Notes: generated by a model not told the origin, from the letters alone. A stretch of DNA of 38,447 nucleotides from Clostridia bacterium (GCA_017508425.1 JAFVYZ010000025.1:1-38447), one strand, 5' to 3'; positions 22,923 through 29,708 are shown, counted from the first letter of the stretch. Numbers and translations: made by a program.

Positions 22923-23429
22923 ATGGTATTAAAGAAGGATTTTTACACCCGCCCCGCCACGGAATTGGCGCCTCTGCTGCTCGGCAAGCTGCTTTGTCGC
23001 CGCGTGGGTGATACGGTGCTGCGTTGCCGCATTACCGAGACCGAGTGTTATTTCGGTGAGGAGGATACCGCCTGCCACGCGCACAAGGGTAGAACCCCGC
23101 GCACCGATACACTGTATCTTGCGGGTGGTGTCACGTACGTATACCTTTGCTATGGGATACATAGCCTTTTAAACGTGGTAACGGGGGCGGAAAATCACCC
23201 CGAGGCGGTGCTGATCCGCGGCGTTGAGGGCGCGAGCGGTCCCGGGCGTGCCACGAAGGCGCTTGGCATTACCTGTGCCGACAATCGCTTGTCGCTTACC
23301 GAGGAAAGCGGCATCTGGATCGAGGACGATGGCACGCCCGTGCCGCCCCATCAGTGCTTGCCGCGTGTGGGGATCGACTACGCCTCCAAGGCCGACCGAG
23401 ATCGCCCGTGGCGGTTTGTGGCAACTTAA
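22923..23429 (+). CDS. 3-methyladenine DNA glycosylase (AAG/MPG family)
   Basis: A monofunctional base-excision glycosylase removing alkylated or deaminated purines. Seen: RPATELAPLLLGKLLCRRV, RITETECYFGEEDTACHAHK (the family's ETEAY block with the catalytic Glu), TLYLAGGVTYVYLCYGIH with the intercalating-Tyr region, LLNVVTG, and VLIRGVEG ... GPGRATKALGI. About 168 aa, slightly shorter than the usual 190-200. The ATG at 22923 has GAGG 6 nt upstream; an in-frame TTG at 22911 overlaps the preceding stop. Followed by a terminator. Probably a housekeeping repair function. Confidence 0.93.
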   Translation: MVLKKDFYTRPATELAPLLLGKLLCRRVGDTVLRCRITETECYFGEEDTACHAHKGRTPRTDTLYLAGGVTYVYLCYGIHSLLNVVTGAENHPEAVLIRGVEGASGPGRATKALGITCADNRLSLTEESGIWIEDDGTPVPPHQCLPRVGIDYASKADRDRPWRFVAT

Positions 23430-23432
23430 AAG

Positions 23433-23467
23433 AAAAAAGGCGTTGTGCTTTTGCACAACGCCTTTTT
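23433..23467 (+). terminator. Terminator after the glycosylase gene
   Basis: GGCGTTGTGC and GCACAACGCC (23439-23448 and 23453-23462) around TTTT, with A-run and T-run flanks. It also ends the convergent small membrane gene. Confidence 0.9.
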
Positions 23468-23478
23468 GGCTTTTATGC

Positions 23479-23730
23479 TTACATATGCTCCCGTTTATAC
23501 GCAATATCCGCGAGTGCTGCACCGCCTACCGTGATCATCAAGGCGGCGAGCGGGTACTCAAGCATACCGCCGTAATAAATGGCGGCGGCGCGCGTTAAGG
23601 GCGCGCTTTGCAGGGCAATATGTAGGACCCCGACAAGGCAAAAAAGCGTGAGTGTCGCGCCGATTTGCAAAATAATATTTGCCGGGCGCGAGGGATGAAG
23701 GTTTTTGTACCCATTTTTTCTCATATTCAT
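23479..23730 (-). CDS. Small two-helix membrane protein
   Basis: An 83-residue hypothetical protein with a basic N-terminus (MNMRKNGYKNLHPSRP) and two hydrophobic segments (IILQIGATLTLFCLVGVLHI and YPLAALMITVGGAALADIAY). No family recognised. A weak AAAGAGAT ribosome site precedes the first ATG, but a strong TTGACA/TATAAT promoter lies about 70 nt upstream, which supports real expression. Convergent with the DNA glycosylase gene. Confidence 0.6.
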   Translation of the reverse strand: MNMRKNGYKNLHPSRPANIILQIGATLTLFCLVGVLHIALQSAPLTRAAAIYYGGMLEYPLAALMITVGGAALADIAYKREHM

Positions 23731-23798
23731 ACATATCTCTTTGAAATGAATATTTTTTGAAGGAGTCCTGCTTGCTTTGCAGGGATTCCCTTGATTTT

Positions 23799-23827
23799 AT
23801 TATACATTATGGGGCTAATGCTGTCAA
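23799..23827 (-). promoter_or_regulatory. Consensus promoter of the small membrane gene
   Basis: Minus strand TTGACA (23822-23827), 17-nt spacer, TATAAT (23799-23804), both hexamers perfect. The leader contains a GC-rich CCCTGC/GCAGG stem. Confidence 0.85.
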
Positions 23828-24104
23828 TGCACAGTATTTTCCAGGTTAAGCATTCGATGCCACGCGTCTTTTCGATTGCATATTTTCAAGAAATTGCGCG
23901 AAAAACGTCCGAAAACGCAAAATAAATATCCAAAATTTGCGAATATTTCCGGATTTGTGCAATTCCGTTGTCAAATCCTGCTCAAAAGTATTGTGATGTT
24001 GCACAAAATAGGCGTTTTGGTCCCTTCTTTTCCCCCAAACGGTGGCTTTTTTTGTGTGCTATACTACGTTTGTGCTCAGTTTGTGAAAAAAGGTTGGAGG
24101 AAAA
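23828..24104. other. Intergenic region with an inverted repeat
   Basis: No gene is supported. A 9-bp inverted repeat TTTGTGCAA (23954-23962) / TTGCACAAA (23999-24007) with 36-nt spacing is visible and could be an operator. A TATACT (24060-24065) is a possible -10 for the following gene, without a clear -35. Confidence 0.45.
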
Positions 24105-24398
24105 ATGAAAGATCAATGTTGCATAAAAGAGCATTCGTCAAAGAGCATCACCCTCATACAAAAAACGGCATATATCGGCAGTGCCCCGCACACGTATTGC
24201 TTGCGTGTCACCTCAAGCGATCCTTGTCGGTTTTTTGTGACGGTCAAGGAGGAAGGCGGTATCGGGGTGACAACATCCCTTGGTACCGATCTCGGCGTTG
24301 CCACAACGATTTTTGAATTGTTGGTCGAGCACACGGTAGCGCCCTGTCATTTGACTGAGATCGTGGAGGAGCTGCTGGAAAAAGCGGTTTTGCCCTAA
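24105..24398 (+). CDS. Small hypothetical protein, DUF6514-like
   Basis: A 97-residue hypothetical protein. Seen: a beta-rich middle (YCLRVTSSDPCRFFVTVKEE) and a helical end (ATTIFELLVEHTVAPCHLTE). The end, with a predicted Cys-His-Leu block followed by VEEL, resembles small clostridial DUF6514 proteins as I remember them. A good GGAGG site precedes the ATG and a terminator follows the gene. No signal peptide or membrane helix. Function unknown. Confidence 0.65.
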   Translation: MKDQCCIKEHSSKSITLIQKTAYIGSAPHTYCLRVTSSDPCRFFVTVKEEGGIGVTTSLGTDLGVATTIFELLVEHTVAPCHLTEIVEELLEKAVLP

Positions 24399-24447
24399 CC
24401 TTGTGTGGGTATTCTGCCCGATGACTCACCAAGCGCGAATGCAAAGG

Positions 24448-24480
24448 AAAAGGCCGACGGCACTGCCGTCGGCCTTTTCT
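24448..24480 (+). terminator. Terminator after the small hypothetical gene
   Basis: AAAAGGCCGACGGC, loop ACT, GCCGTCGGCCTTTT: a 14-base perfect stem including A/T flanks. Confidence 0.9.
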
Positions 24481-24520
24481 CCTGAAAATCGACAGGCTCG
24501 CAAAAAATTGCCCTGCGCCA

Positions 24521-24548
24521 TTGACATTTTTGATAAAATCAGTATAAT
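24521..24548 (+). promoter_or_regulatory. Promoter of the amidohydrolase gene
   Basis: TTGACA (24521-24526), 16-nt spacer, TATAAT (24543-24548). About 30 nt upstream of the ATG at 24580. Confidence 0.82.
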
Positions 24549-24579
24549 TGATATATCTTATCATCAAAAGGGCAAGAAC

Positions 24580-25371
24580 ATGGAAATTATTGACGCACAC
24601 GCACACATTTATCCCCAAAAGATCGCACAAAAGGCCACCGAAACGATCGGTGTGTTTTACGATATCAAAATGGAAATGCCGGCAGGCACGCCCGAGCGCC
24701 TCATTGAGGAGGGGAGCCGTGCCGGGATCAGTCGCTTTGTGGTCCATTCGGTCGCCACGACCGCGCACCAGGTGCGCTCGATCAACGAGTTTATTGGGCG
24801 CGAGGTACAGGCACATCCCGAGTTTGTCGGCTTTATCACTCTGCATCAGGATCTGACCGAGCAAGAGGTGGAAAGTGAGGTGTCTTGGGCGCTTGAACAG
24901 GGCTTTCGCGGCATCAAGCTCCACCCCGACTTTCAAAAATTCAACATTGACGATGAGATCGCCGAGAAGTTTTACCGCGCGGCCGCAGGCAAGCTCCCCA
25001 TTTTGCTCCACATGGGCGACGACCGCTACGAGTACTCGAAGCCTAAGCGTCTGGTGAATATGGCGCAAAAATATAAGGATACCACCTTTATTGCCGCGCA
25101 TTTCGGCGGCTACCGCTGCTGGGATGACGCCGTGCTTTACCGTGGCCTTGATAACGTCTATTTTGACACCTGCTCGTCGCTGGCCTTCATCACTCCTGAG
25201 AAGGCCAAGGACCTCATTGATATGCTGGGGGCCGAGCGCTTTTTCTTTGCCACCGACTTCCCGATGTGGGATGCCGCGGGCGAGCTGGAGCGCTTCCATC
25301 AGATTCCCCTCACCGAGCGCGAGCGCGAAATGATCCTTAGCGGCAACATCAAGCGCGTGCTGGGTATTTAA
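24580..25371 (+). CDS. Amidohydrolase family 2 metal-dependent hydrolase
   Basis: A TIM-barrel amidohydrolase of about 263 aa (amidohydrolase 2, ACMSD-like). Seen: EIIDAHAHIYP (metal-binding HxH), GFRGIKLHPDFQKF, LPILLHMGDDR (His in strand 5), FIAAHFGGYRCW (strand 6 His) and RFFFATDFPMWDA (late Asp), a full set of metal ligands. Members act as decarboxylases or hydrolases on small aromatic or cyclic acids; the substrate here is unknown. The start at 24580 has AAGGG upstream and the gene has its own promoter and terminator. Confidence 0.88.
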   Translation: MEIIDAHAHIYPQKIAQKATETIGVFYDIKMEMPAGTPERLIEEGSRAGISRFVVHSVATTAHQVRSINEFIGREVQAHPEFVGFITLHQDLTEQEVESEVSWALEQGFRGIKLHPDFQKFNIDDEIAEKFYRAAAGKLPILLHMGDDRYEYSKPKRLVNMAQKYKDTTFIAAHFGGYRCWDDAVLYRGLDNVYFDTCSSLAFITPEKAKDLIDMLGAERFFFATDFPMWDAAGELERFHQIPLTEREREMILSGNIKRVLGI

Positions 25372-25373
25372 AC

Positions 25374-25404
25374 AAAAAACGGGCGGCAATGCCGCCCATT
25401 TTTT
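25374..25404 (+). terminator. Terminator after the amidohydrolase gene
   Basis: GGGCGGC, loop AAT, GCCGCCC with A-run before and ATTTTTT after. Confidence 0.88.
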
Positions 25405-25413
25405 GCATAGGTA

Positions 25414-25442
25414 TTGACTTTTTTGGGGGAATATGGTATAAT
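25414..25442 (+). promoter_or_regulatory. Promoter of the nucleotidase/kinase fusion gene
   Basis: TTGACT (25414-25419), 17-nt spacer, TATAAT (25437-25442). The roughly 105-nt leader contains a GGGGCTCGCCCC hairpin about 25 nt before the start codon. Confidence 0.82.
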
Positions 25443-25553
25443 ACTTGTGTTGAAGTCATACAATGTTGCATCTTTGCGTGTTTCTGTATCAAACGCGTGG
25501 GGTGCTTTTTTTATCCTGAGGGGCTCGCCCCCGAAAAGAAAGTGAGAAAAAAT

Positions 25554-26672
25554 ATGTTGCGAAAATATAAGCTTTCAACGGCGCTTGACATTGACGACGT
25601 GCTCATGGAGTGCACGAGCTATGCCATTCGCCTCGCCAACGAAAAGTACAATTTCGACCCGCCCATGACGATCCACGAAAAGGATAGCTGGGGCAAAAAC
25701 GGCACGCGCATCGATAGCATTTATCCCTATTTCAGCGATGCCGAGTTTTACCGTACACAGCCCGTTTACGAGGGAGCCAAGGAGTTTGTGCGTAAGCTTT
25801 GCCAAATGACCGAGGTCTTTATTTGCACGGCCGTGCCGCCCGAGTTTATGGGCATTCGCGCCAAGCGCATTATGGAGGAGTTCCCCGAGATCCCGGCCGA
25901 TCACATCTATATGGGTGCGCGCAAGGACAACATTCATACCGATATTTTGCTGGACGATGCGATGCACAACATCCTCAACTCCAACGCCAAATACCCCGTG
26001 CTTATGCGCCGCCCCTGGAACCAGCAGGCCACGGGCATGCTCGCCATCAATCATTACGACGAATTTTTAAAGATCGTGGAGATCATTGCCGAGAGCTACT
26101 CCGCCAAGCCCTGCGTCAGTGCCCCCGAGGATCCCGATATCGTGGTGTTTGTCGGCCCCTCGGGCAGCGGTAAATCCAAAATTGCCACGTGGTTCCTGGA
26201 GGAGAATAAGGATTTCCAAAAGCTCACCAGCTACACCACAAAGGACCTCACGGCTGTCGAGGACAACGAGTGGTACAACTACATTTCCATTGAGGATTTC
26301 AGAAGCATGTGCGACAGTGGCGAGATCGTGCAGTCCACGATGTATGCCGGCCACGGCTACGGCTCCAAAAAGGGCGATATCCAGCGCATTTTAGAGAGTG
26401 GCAAGCGTGTGCTCACCACCATGGATATTTGCGGCGCCATGTCGCTGAAAACCGAGTTTAAAAACGTCACCACTGTCTTTATCAAGCGCGACAAACGCCC
26501 CCTTATGGCAAATATTCTCGCCAAAAACTCCTCGATCGAGGATAAGGTCAATCGCTTAATGGCCTTGGAGTACGTTGACAAAAATGCCGCTCTTTGCGAC
26601 TACGTCATCAGCTTTGAGACCTACGATCAGGCCCTTACCCAGCTGCGCGATATTTTTAAAAAAGACGAATAA
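25554..26672 (+). CDS. 5'-nucleotidase (NT5C type)-guanylate kinase-like fusion
   Basis: A 372-residue two-domain protein. Residues 1-170 are an HAD-fold NT5C-type 5'(3')-nucleotidase: LDIDDVLMEC (nucleophile and acid Asp12/Asp14), FICTAVPPE (Thr92), ARKDN (Lys124) and ILLDDAMHN (Asp134/135). Residues from 195 are a guanylate kinase-like domain: IVVFVGPSGSGKS (P-loop 201-208), LTSYTTKDL (like GMK SYTTR), a GEIVQSTMYAGHGYGSKK block and VFIKRDKR. One domain would remove and the other add phosphates on nucleotides, a notable pairing. A separate binding or regulatory use of either domain is possible. Own promoter and terminator. A GTGAG ribosome site fixes 25554. Confidence 0.85.
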   Translation: MLRKYKLSTALDIDDVLMECTSYAIRLANEKYNFDPPMTIHEKDSWGKNGTRIDSIYPYFSDAEFYRTQPVYEGAKEFVRKLCQMTEVFICTAVPPEFMGIRAKRIMEEFPEIPADHIYMGARKDNIHTDILLDDAMHNILNSNAKYPVLMRRPWNQQATGMLAINHYDEFLKIVEIIAESYSAKPCVSAPEDPDIVVFVGPSGSGKSKIATWFLEENKDFQKLTSYTTKDLTAVEDNEWYNYISIEDFRSMCDSGEIVQSTMYAGHGYGSKKGDIQRILESGKRVLTTMDICGAMSLKTEFKNVTTVFIKRDKRPLMANILAKNSSIEDKVNRLMALEYVDKNAALCDYVISFETYDQALTQLRDIFKKDE

Positions 26673-26682
26673 AGCAATAAAC

Positions 26683-26709
26683 AAAAGCCCGCCGTTCGGC
26701 GGGCTTTTT
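26683..26709 (+). terminator. Terminator between convergent genes
   Basis: GCCCGCC, loop GTTC, GGCGGGC flanked by CAAAA and TTTTT. It serves the fusion gene on the plus strand and the convergent membrane gene on the minus strand. Confidence 0.88.
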
Positions 26710-26756
26710 GACGTCTCGGGTAAAAATTATACCATAGTACACAGGGTATGATTACA

Positions 26757-27287
26757 CTATTTCCATTCGCCCCGTTCCTCGCGGCGTTCCTGCTCCTCTC
26801 GTTCTTTTTCTCGCTTTCGAATTCTTTCATTTGTAACACGAAAAGAACAAATGAGCGCGCCAATGGCGACGGGGATCCACATAGAGCAGGACAGTATCTT
26901 GATCACAGCACCAAAAAACAAAACAAAGGGTAAAAATAAGGGTGTGATCACAAAAAATGCTTTGTGAACAAAATCATCGACGCATTTTCGCTCATCACGT
27001 TCCAAAAAGCGGCGGATCTTTTCGTCATGATGGTCTTCTGTTACCAAGCCCAACTGCTTGTCATATTGGATTGAAAAAAGGCGTAGACGCCCTTGTTCAA
27101 AGGCAATGCGTTTTTCGCGGTTTGACGGTGAATTCCATTTCGCAGTCAGCAGTGATAGGACAATATAAAAAACAGGGAAAAGGGAATACCAAGTTAAGAT
27201 AACATACTGCGGCATTAAGAGGGCCGCAACGGCAATCATTAAAATTGCTATAACAAAGTATAGGATCCAAAATAATTTGTGTTTCAT
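26757..27287 (-). CDS. Four-helix membrane protein, possible RHS-linked immunity
   Basis: A 176-residue membrane protein with no recognised family. Seen: two N-terminal helices (LFWILYFVIAILMIAVAALL, LTWYSLFPVFYIVLSLLTA), a charged cytoplasmic-like stretch (residues 50-105), two more helices (AFFVITPLFLPFVLFFGAVI and MWIPVAIGALIC) and a strongly charged C-terminal tail rich in Arg/Glu. GAGGAG precedes the ATG, which overlaps the stop of an RHS-core fragment (ATGA). That position is where immunity genes sit after RHS toxins, so a leftover immunity or accessory protein is possible (inference). Confidence 0.65.
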   Translation of the reverse strand: MKHKLFWILYFVIAILMIAVAALLMPQYVILTWYSLFPVFYIVLSLLTAKWNSPSNREKRIAFEQGRLRLFSIQYDKQLGLVTEDHHDEKIRRFLERDERKCVDDFVHKAFFVITPLFLPFVLFFGAVIKILSCSMWIPVAIGALICSFRVTNERIRKREKEREEQERREERGEWK

Positions 27288-27412
27288 AAGGCTCCTCTAT
27301 AAAACATATTCAATTGTACTCTACCAAGATTATCATATCGAGCGCGCATATAAATGAGTCCGTTAGCATCAGTTACTACACCGTCACGACCGTTGTCATA
27401 AGTATAGCATAA
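27284..27412 (-). pseudogene. RHS repeat-associated core fragment
   Basis: On the minus strand the frame ending at 27284 encodes LCYTYDNGRDGVVTDANGLI then YMRARYDNLGRV, followed by a short tail and TGA. NGRDGVVTDxNGLxYMRARY is the core-closing block of RHS/YD-repeat proteins, which normally precedes a variable toxin tip. Everything upstream of that block is lost, and only about 15 residues follow it, with no recognisable toxin. The stop overlaps the start of the membrane protein. It is a remnant, not a working effector. Confidence 0.7.
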
Positions 27413-27658
27413 CTTGCTAAAATTTTCAAGCGCTAATATAGCAAAACAGCCGCAGCAAGGCAAGATCCTGTGTTGGCGCTTCCAGCGAGTATTTCGCCTT
27501 TGGCGAATATACCCACGCCCTGCGCCTGGTAAGCGAGCTTCCCGATCTTCGGGCGGGGTATGCGAACTCACGTTGCCTGTGGCGTTGCCACAAACAACAT
27601 TGTTCGATTTTGTGCCGGGGATACCAAACGAGCCCACCGCCAAAGCGGTGGGCTCGTT
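27413..27658 (-). other. Non-coding region with hairpins upstream of the RHS remnant
   Basis: No credible gene is seen; open frames here read across structured DNA. It contains a TTCGCC/GGCGAA hairpin (27493-27507) and a perfect 17-bp palindrome at 27624-27661 next to the tRNA. It may be an intergenic repeat. Confidence 0.5.
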
Positions 27659-27661
27659 TGG
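27624..27661 (-). terminator. Long perfect hairpin after tRNA-Arg
   Basis: CCAAACGAGCCCACCGC and GCGGTGGGCTCGTTTGG form a perfect 17-bp stem around a 4-nt loop. Its right arm overlaps the last three bases (CCA) of the minus-strand tRNA-Arg. It is the likely terminator or 3' processing structure of that tRNA, though its T-run is short. Confidence 0.65.
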
Positions 27662-27733
27662 CACCCCCAGCGAGAATCGAACTCACAACTAACCCTTAGG
27701 AGGGGCTTGTTATATCCATTTAACTATGGAGGC
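27659..27733 (-). tRNA. tRNA-Arg (CCU)
   Basis: A 75-nt cloverleaf on the minus strand: acceptor GCCTCCA pairs with TGGGGGT (two wobbles), discriminator G, encoded CCA. The anticodon loop CTCCTAA gives anticodon CCU. The T-loop is GTTCGATTC. It has its own promoter and, unlike the rrn-linked tRNAs of this window, no D-arm-complementary leader. Confidence 0.94.
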
Positions 27734-27746
27734 GTGTAACAAAGGT

Positions 27747-27775
27747 AGTATAGCACAGTTTCTTTAAAAAGGCAA
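27747..27775 (-). promoter_or_regulatory. Promoter of tRNA-Arg
   Basis: Minus strand TTGCCT (27770-27775), 17-nt spacer, TATACT (27747-27752), about 14 nt upstream of the mature tRNA 5' end. Confidence 0.75.
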
Positions 27776-27814
27776 GGACTTTCGAGGAAAAGACTGAGAA
27801 AATTTGCAAGGGTC

Positions 27815-27844
27815 TTGCATTTTCCGTAAAGTTTATGCTAGAAT
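27815..27844 (+). promoter_or_regulatory. Promoter of the VanZ-like gene
   Basis: TTGCAT (27815-27820), 18-nt spacer, TAGAAT (27839-27844). About 33 nt upstream of the GTG start. Confidence 0.6.
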
Positions 27845-27877
27845 GATATCAAGTAGTAAAAAGGGGAGGGGATCGCC

Positions 27878-28345
27878 GTGAAAAGGTATGCGAAGTGGAT
27901 ACTGCTCGTGTTGCTTGTCGCATGGTGTGCGACGATTTGGCAATTTTCCCTGGCTCCGGCTGAGCAATCCTCGGGCACCAGCAGTCAGGTGCAGGATTTT
28001 TGCAACGACGTGCTCGACAAGGTGGGGGTTGACGCCACCGTTAGCGCCAAAACGGTGCGCAAAACCGCGCATTTCTCGGAGTTTATGCTCTTGGGGGCGC
28101 TCGCCGTGGCAACTCTTTTCGCGCACGGCTTCGGTCACTGGCTCCTGCTTTCGCCCTTGGTGTTTGCCCCTGCAGCCATGGTGGATGAGTGCATTCAGAT
28201 CTTTGTCCCGGGGCGCGGTCCCGCGATCCTTGACGTACTCCTTGACGTGGCGGGCGGCACGTTTGGCGCCGCCGTTTGCTGGGCGCTGATTACCCTATTA
28301 TTATATATTAAAAATAAAAGAGAAAAAATCACGAAAACCACTTGA
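27878..28345 (+). CDS. VanZ-like membrane protein
   Basis: A 155-residue VanZ-family membrane protein. Seen: an N-terminal helix (WILLVLLVAWCATIWQFSLA), the conserved RKTAHFSEFMLLGAL block, a helix, then DECIQIFVPGRGPAILDVLL and DVAGGTFGAAVCWA, the family's DExxQ...GR...D..DxxG motif set. Four helices are expected. VanZ proteins are associated with teicoplanin resistance in Tn1546 but most chromosomal members have unknown roles. GTG start after GGGGAGGGGATC. Its stop overlaps the -35 of the rplU promoter. Confidence 0.88.
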   Translation: MKRYAKWILLVLLVAWCATIWQFSLAPAEQSSGTSSQVQDFCNDVLDKVGVDATVSAKTVRKTAHFSEFMLLGALAVATLFAHGFGHWLLLSPLVFAPAAMVDECIQIFVPGRGPAILDVLLDVAGGTFGAAVCWALITLLLYIKNKREKITKTT

Positions 28346-28371
28346 CAAGCGCGCTTTTTTCGTGCTATAAT
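28342..28371 (+). promoter_or_regulatory. Promoter of rplU-prp-rpmA
   Basis: TTGACA (28342-28347), 18-nt spacer, TATAAT (28366-28371). The -35 overlaps the VanZ-like stop codon. Confidence 0.88.
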
Positions 28372-28456
28372 AATTTGCCGCATGTAAAGGGCCCCAAAGT
28401 TTGCCGTAAGGTAACGCCCCTGTCAGCGAGTCTTAAAAGAAAGAGAGGTGCTTTTC
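28372..28456 (+). promoter_or_regulatory. Candidate L21 ribosomal leader
   Basis: The leader between promoter and rplU contains GCCGCATGTAAAGGG and TTTGCCGTAAGGTAACGCCC, resembling the L21 leader motif of Firmicutes. Position and order are right for an autoregulatory leader bound by L21. Recognition is by eye; a covariance search was not run. Confidence 0.65.
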
Positions 28457-28768
28457 GTGTTTGCAATTATCGAAACCGGCGGAAAGCAGTACAAGGTCAG
28501 CGAGGGCGATACCATTTTCGTGGAAAAGCTCGCAGCTGAGGAGAACGAAACCGTTGTATTTGACTGCGTTAAGGCTCTGTCCCGTGATGGCGAGCTCAAG
28601 GTTGGTACGCCCAACGTTGAGGGTGCTAAGGTCAGCGCAACCGTTTTGAAGAACGGCAAGGGTAAGAAGATCGTTGTTCTCAAGTACAAGTCCAAGAAGG
28701 ACTCGAAGAAGAAGATCGGTCACCGTCAGCCCTACACCAAGGTTCAGATTACCGCGATTGAGGGCTAA
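28457..28768 (+). CDS. rplU: 50S ribosomal protein L21
   Basis: Ribosomal protein L21, 103 aa, the standard length. Seen: [20 protein letters not shown] at the N-terminus and [14 protein letters not shown] at the C-terminus. Start GTG at 28457 follows AGAGAGGTG at normal spacing; a GTG three codons upstream is inside that site. It is first in the conserved rplU-prp-rpmA order. It binds 23S rRNA and is near L20 in the large subunit. Confidence 0.97.
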   Translation: MFAIIETGGKQYKVSEGDTIFVEKLAAEENETVVFDCVKALSRDGELKVGTPNVEGAKVSATVLKNGKGKKIVVLKYKSKKDSKKKIGHRQPYTKVQITAIEG

Positions 28769-28773
28769 GCTGA

Positions 28774-29154
28774 ATGACGACCATTACTTTTTTTAGAAGC
28801 GACGGAATCTTTTACGGGTTTGAGGAGAAGGGCCACGTTGGCTTTGGCGAGTACGGCAACGATCCGTTTTGCGCCATGCTTTCTTCGATCACTATGTACA
28901 TTGTCGATGCGGTAGAGGATATTTACCACGGTAAAATTCTTTACGATATCAACGATGAGGATACGGTGATCTCCGTTCGCTCCCCCTCGGCACTCCCTGC
29001 CTTTGAGGCAGATGAGCGCGTGCGCTTTGCCGTGTCGGGCTTGTTCCTTACGTATTACAAAATGCTTGAGGATATGCTCCTGCACGACGATATGTACGAG
29101 TTCACGGGTGACGGCGGCTTCAACATCAAGGTTGAGGATCGGGAATTCGAGTAA
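28774..29154 (+). CDS. prp: Ribosomal-processing cysteine protease Prp
   Basis: A 126-residue member of the Prp (YsxB) family, the protease that removes the N-terminal extension of ribosomal protein L27. Seen: ITFFRSDGIFYGFEEKGH with the catalytic-position His21, and GNDPFCAMLSS with the catalytic Cys33, then a helix and a C-terminal DGGFNIKVED strand. It sits between rplU and rpmA as in other Firmicutes that carry the L27 extension. The matching cleavage site is present in the next gene. Confidence 0.93.
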   Translation: MTTITFFRSDGIFYGFEEKGHVGFGEYGNDPFCAMLSSITMYIVDAVEDIYHGKILYDINDEDTVISVRSPSALPAFEADERVRFAVSGLFLTYYKMLEDMLLHDDMYEFTGDGGFNIKVEDREFE

Positions 29155-29205
29155 ATCCGTGCGTTCCCTAAGGGGACAAGAAATTTTTAAGGAGGATACA
29201 CCACA

Positions 29206-29484
29206 ATGTTGAGAATTAGCTTGCAGTTCTTCGCTCACAAAAAGGGCGTAGGCTCGACCAAGAACGGCCGCGATAGTGAGTCCAAGCGTCTTGGTGTAAA
29301 GGCTGCTGACGGTCAAACCGTTTCGGCAGGCAGCATCATTGTTCGACAGAGAGGCACCGCCATTCTCCCCGGCAACAACGTGGGATTGGGCAAGGACCAC
29401 ACCCTCTTCGCTCTTGTTGAGGGCAAGGTTAAGTTCGAGCAAAAAACCAAGGATAAGAAGCAGGTCAGCGTTTACGCCGACTAA
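29206..29484 (+). CDS. rpmA: 50S ribosomal protein L27 with N-terminal extension
   Basis: Ribosomal protein L27, 92 aa. Seen: [18 protein letters not shown], where LQFF|A is the Prp cleavage motif between Phe9 and Ala10, then [20 protein letters not shown] and [20 protein letters not shown], the conserved L27 body. The mature N-terminus reaches the peptidyl-transferase centre. AAGGAGG precedes the ATG. It is the last gene of the operon before the terminator. Confidence 0.97.
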   Translation: MLRISLQFFAHKKGVGSTKNGRDSESKRLGVKAADGQTVSAGSIIVRQRGTAILPGNNVGLGKDHTLFALVEGKVKFEQKTKDKKQVSVYAD

Positions 29485-29529
29485 TGGGCGCTTCATTCGT
29501 GTAGAACAAAAACACACGAAATATTCATA

Positions 29530-29577
29530 AAAAATCGCCTTTTCCCTGGCGCAGGTCGGGGAGAGGGCGATTTTTAT
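29530..29577 (+). terminator. Terminator of the rplU-prp-rpmA operon
   Basis: AAAAATCGCC and GGCGATTTTT form the base of an imperfect stem with internal CCC/GGG pairs, ending TTTTTATT. Confidence 0.82.
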
Positions 29578-29590
29578 TATATGTGTGTTT

Positions 29591-29615
29591 GTAGGGGCTG
29601 GCGCCTCGACAGCCC
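29591..29615 (+). repeat. TGTAGGGGC hairpin repeat, copy 1
   Basis: GGGCTG (29595-29600) pairs with CAGCCC (29610-29615), headed by GTAGGGGC. Together with the unit at 29685-29708 it resembles short dispersed clostridial intergenic palindromes. Confidence 0.6.
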
Positions 29616-29684
29616 GCTTTGCGCCTTTTTCTTTTCTGTGAACTATTTGGGGTTCACTTCATTTGGCGGAGCTTTTTTGCTTGT

Positions 29685-29708
29685 GTAGGGGCGATTCATG
29701 AATCGCCC
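29685..29708 (+). repeat. TGTAGGGGC hairpin repeat, copy 2
   Basis: Headed by GTAGGGG, with the perfect palindrome GGGCGATTCATGAATCGCCC at 29689-29708. Shared head and hairpin architecture with the unit at 29591-29615, different loop and stem sequence. The 29616-29684 stretch between holds no gene. Confidence 0.65.

Noticed and set aside
23876-24316. 146-codon plus-strand frame overlapping the DUF6514-like gene
   Set aside because: It reads through an AT-rich promoter region without a ribosome site, and the other frame has GGAGG and a plausible protein.
27284-27664. 126-codon minus-strand frame as one intact gene
   Set aside because: Only its last 40 or so codons (RHS core) look coding. The upstream part reads through structured non-coding DNA and the palindrome beside tRNA-Arg.
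27414-27692. 92-codon plus-strand frame ending SENRTHN
   Set aside because: The end is an antisense translation of tRNA-Arg, and the rest crosses hairpins.
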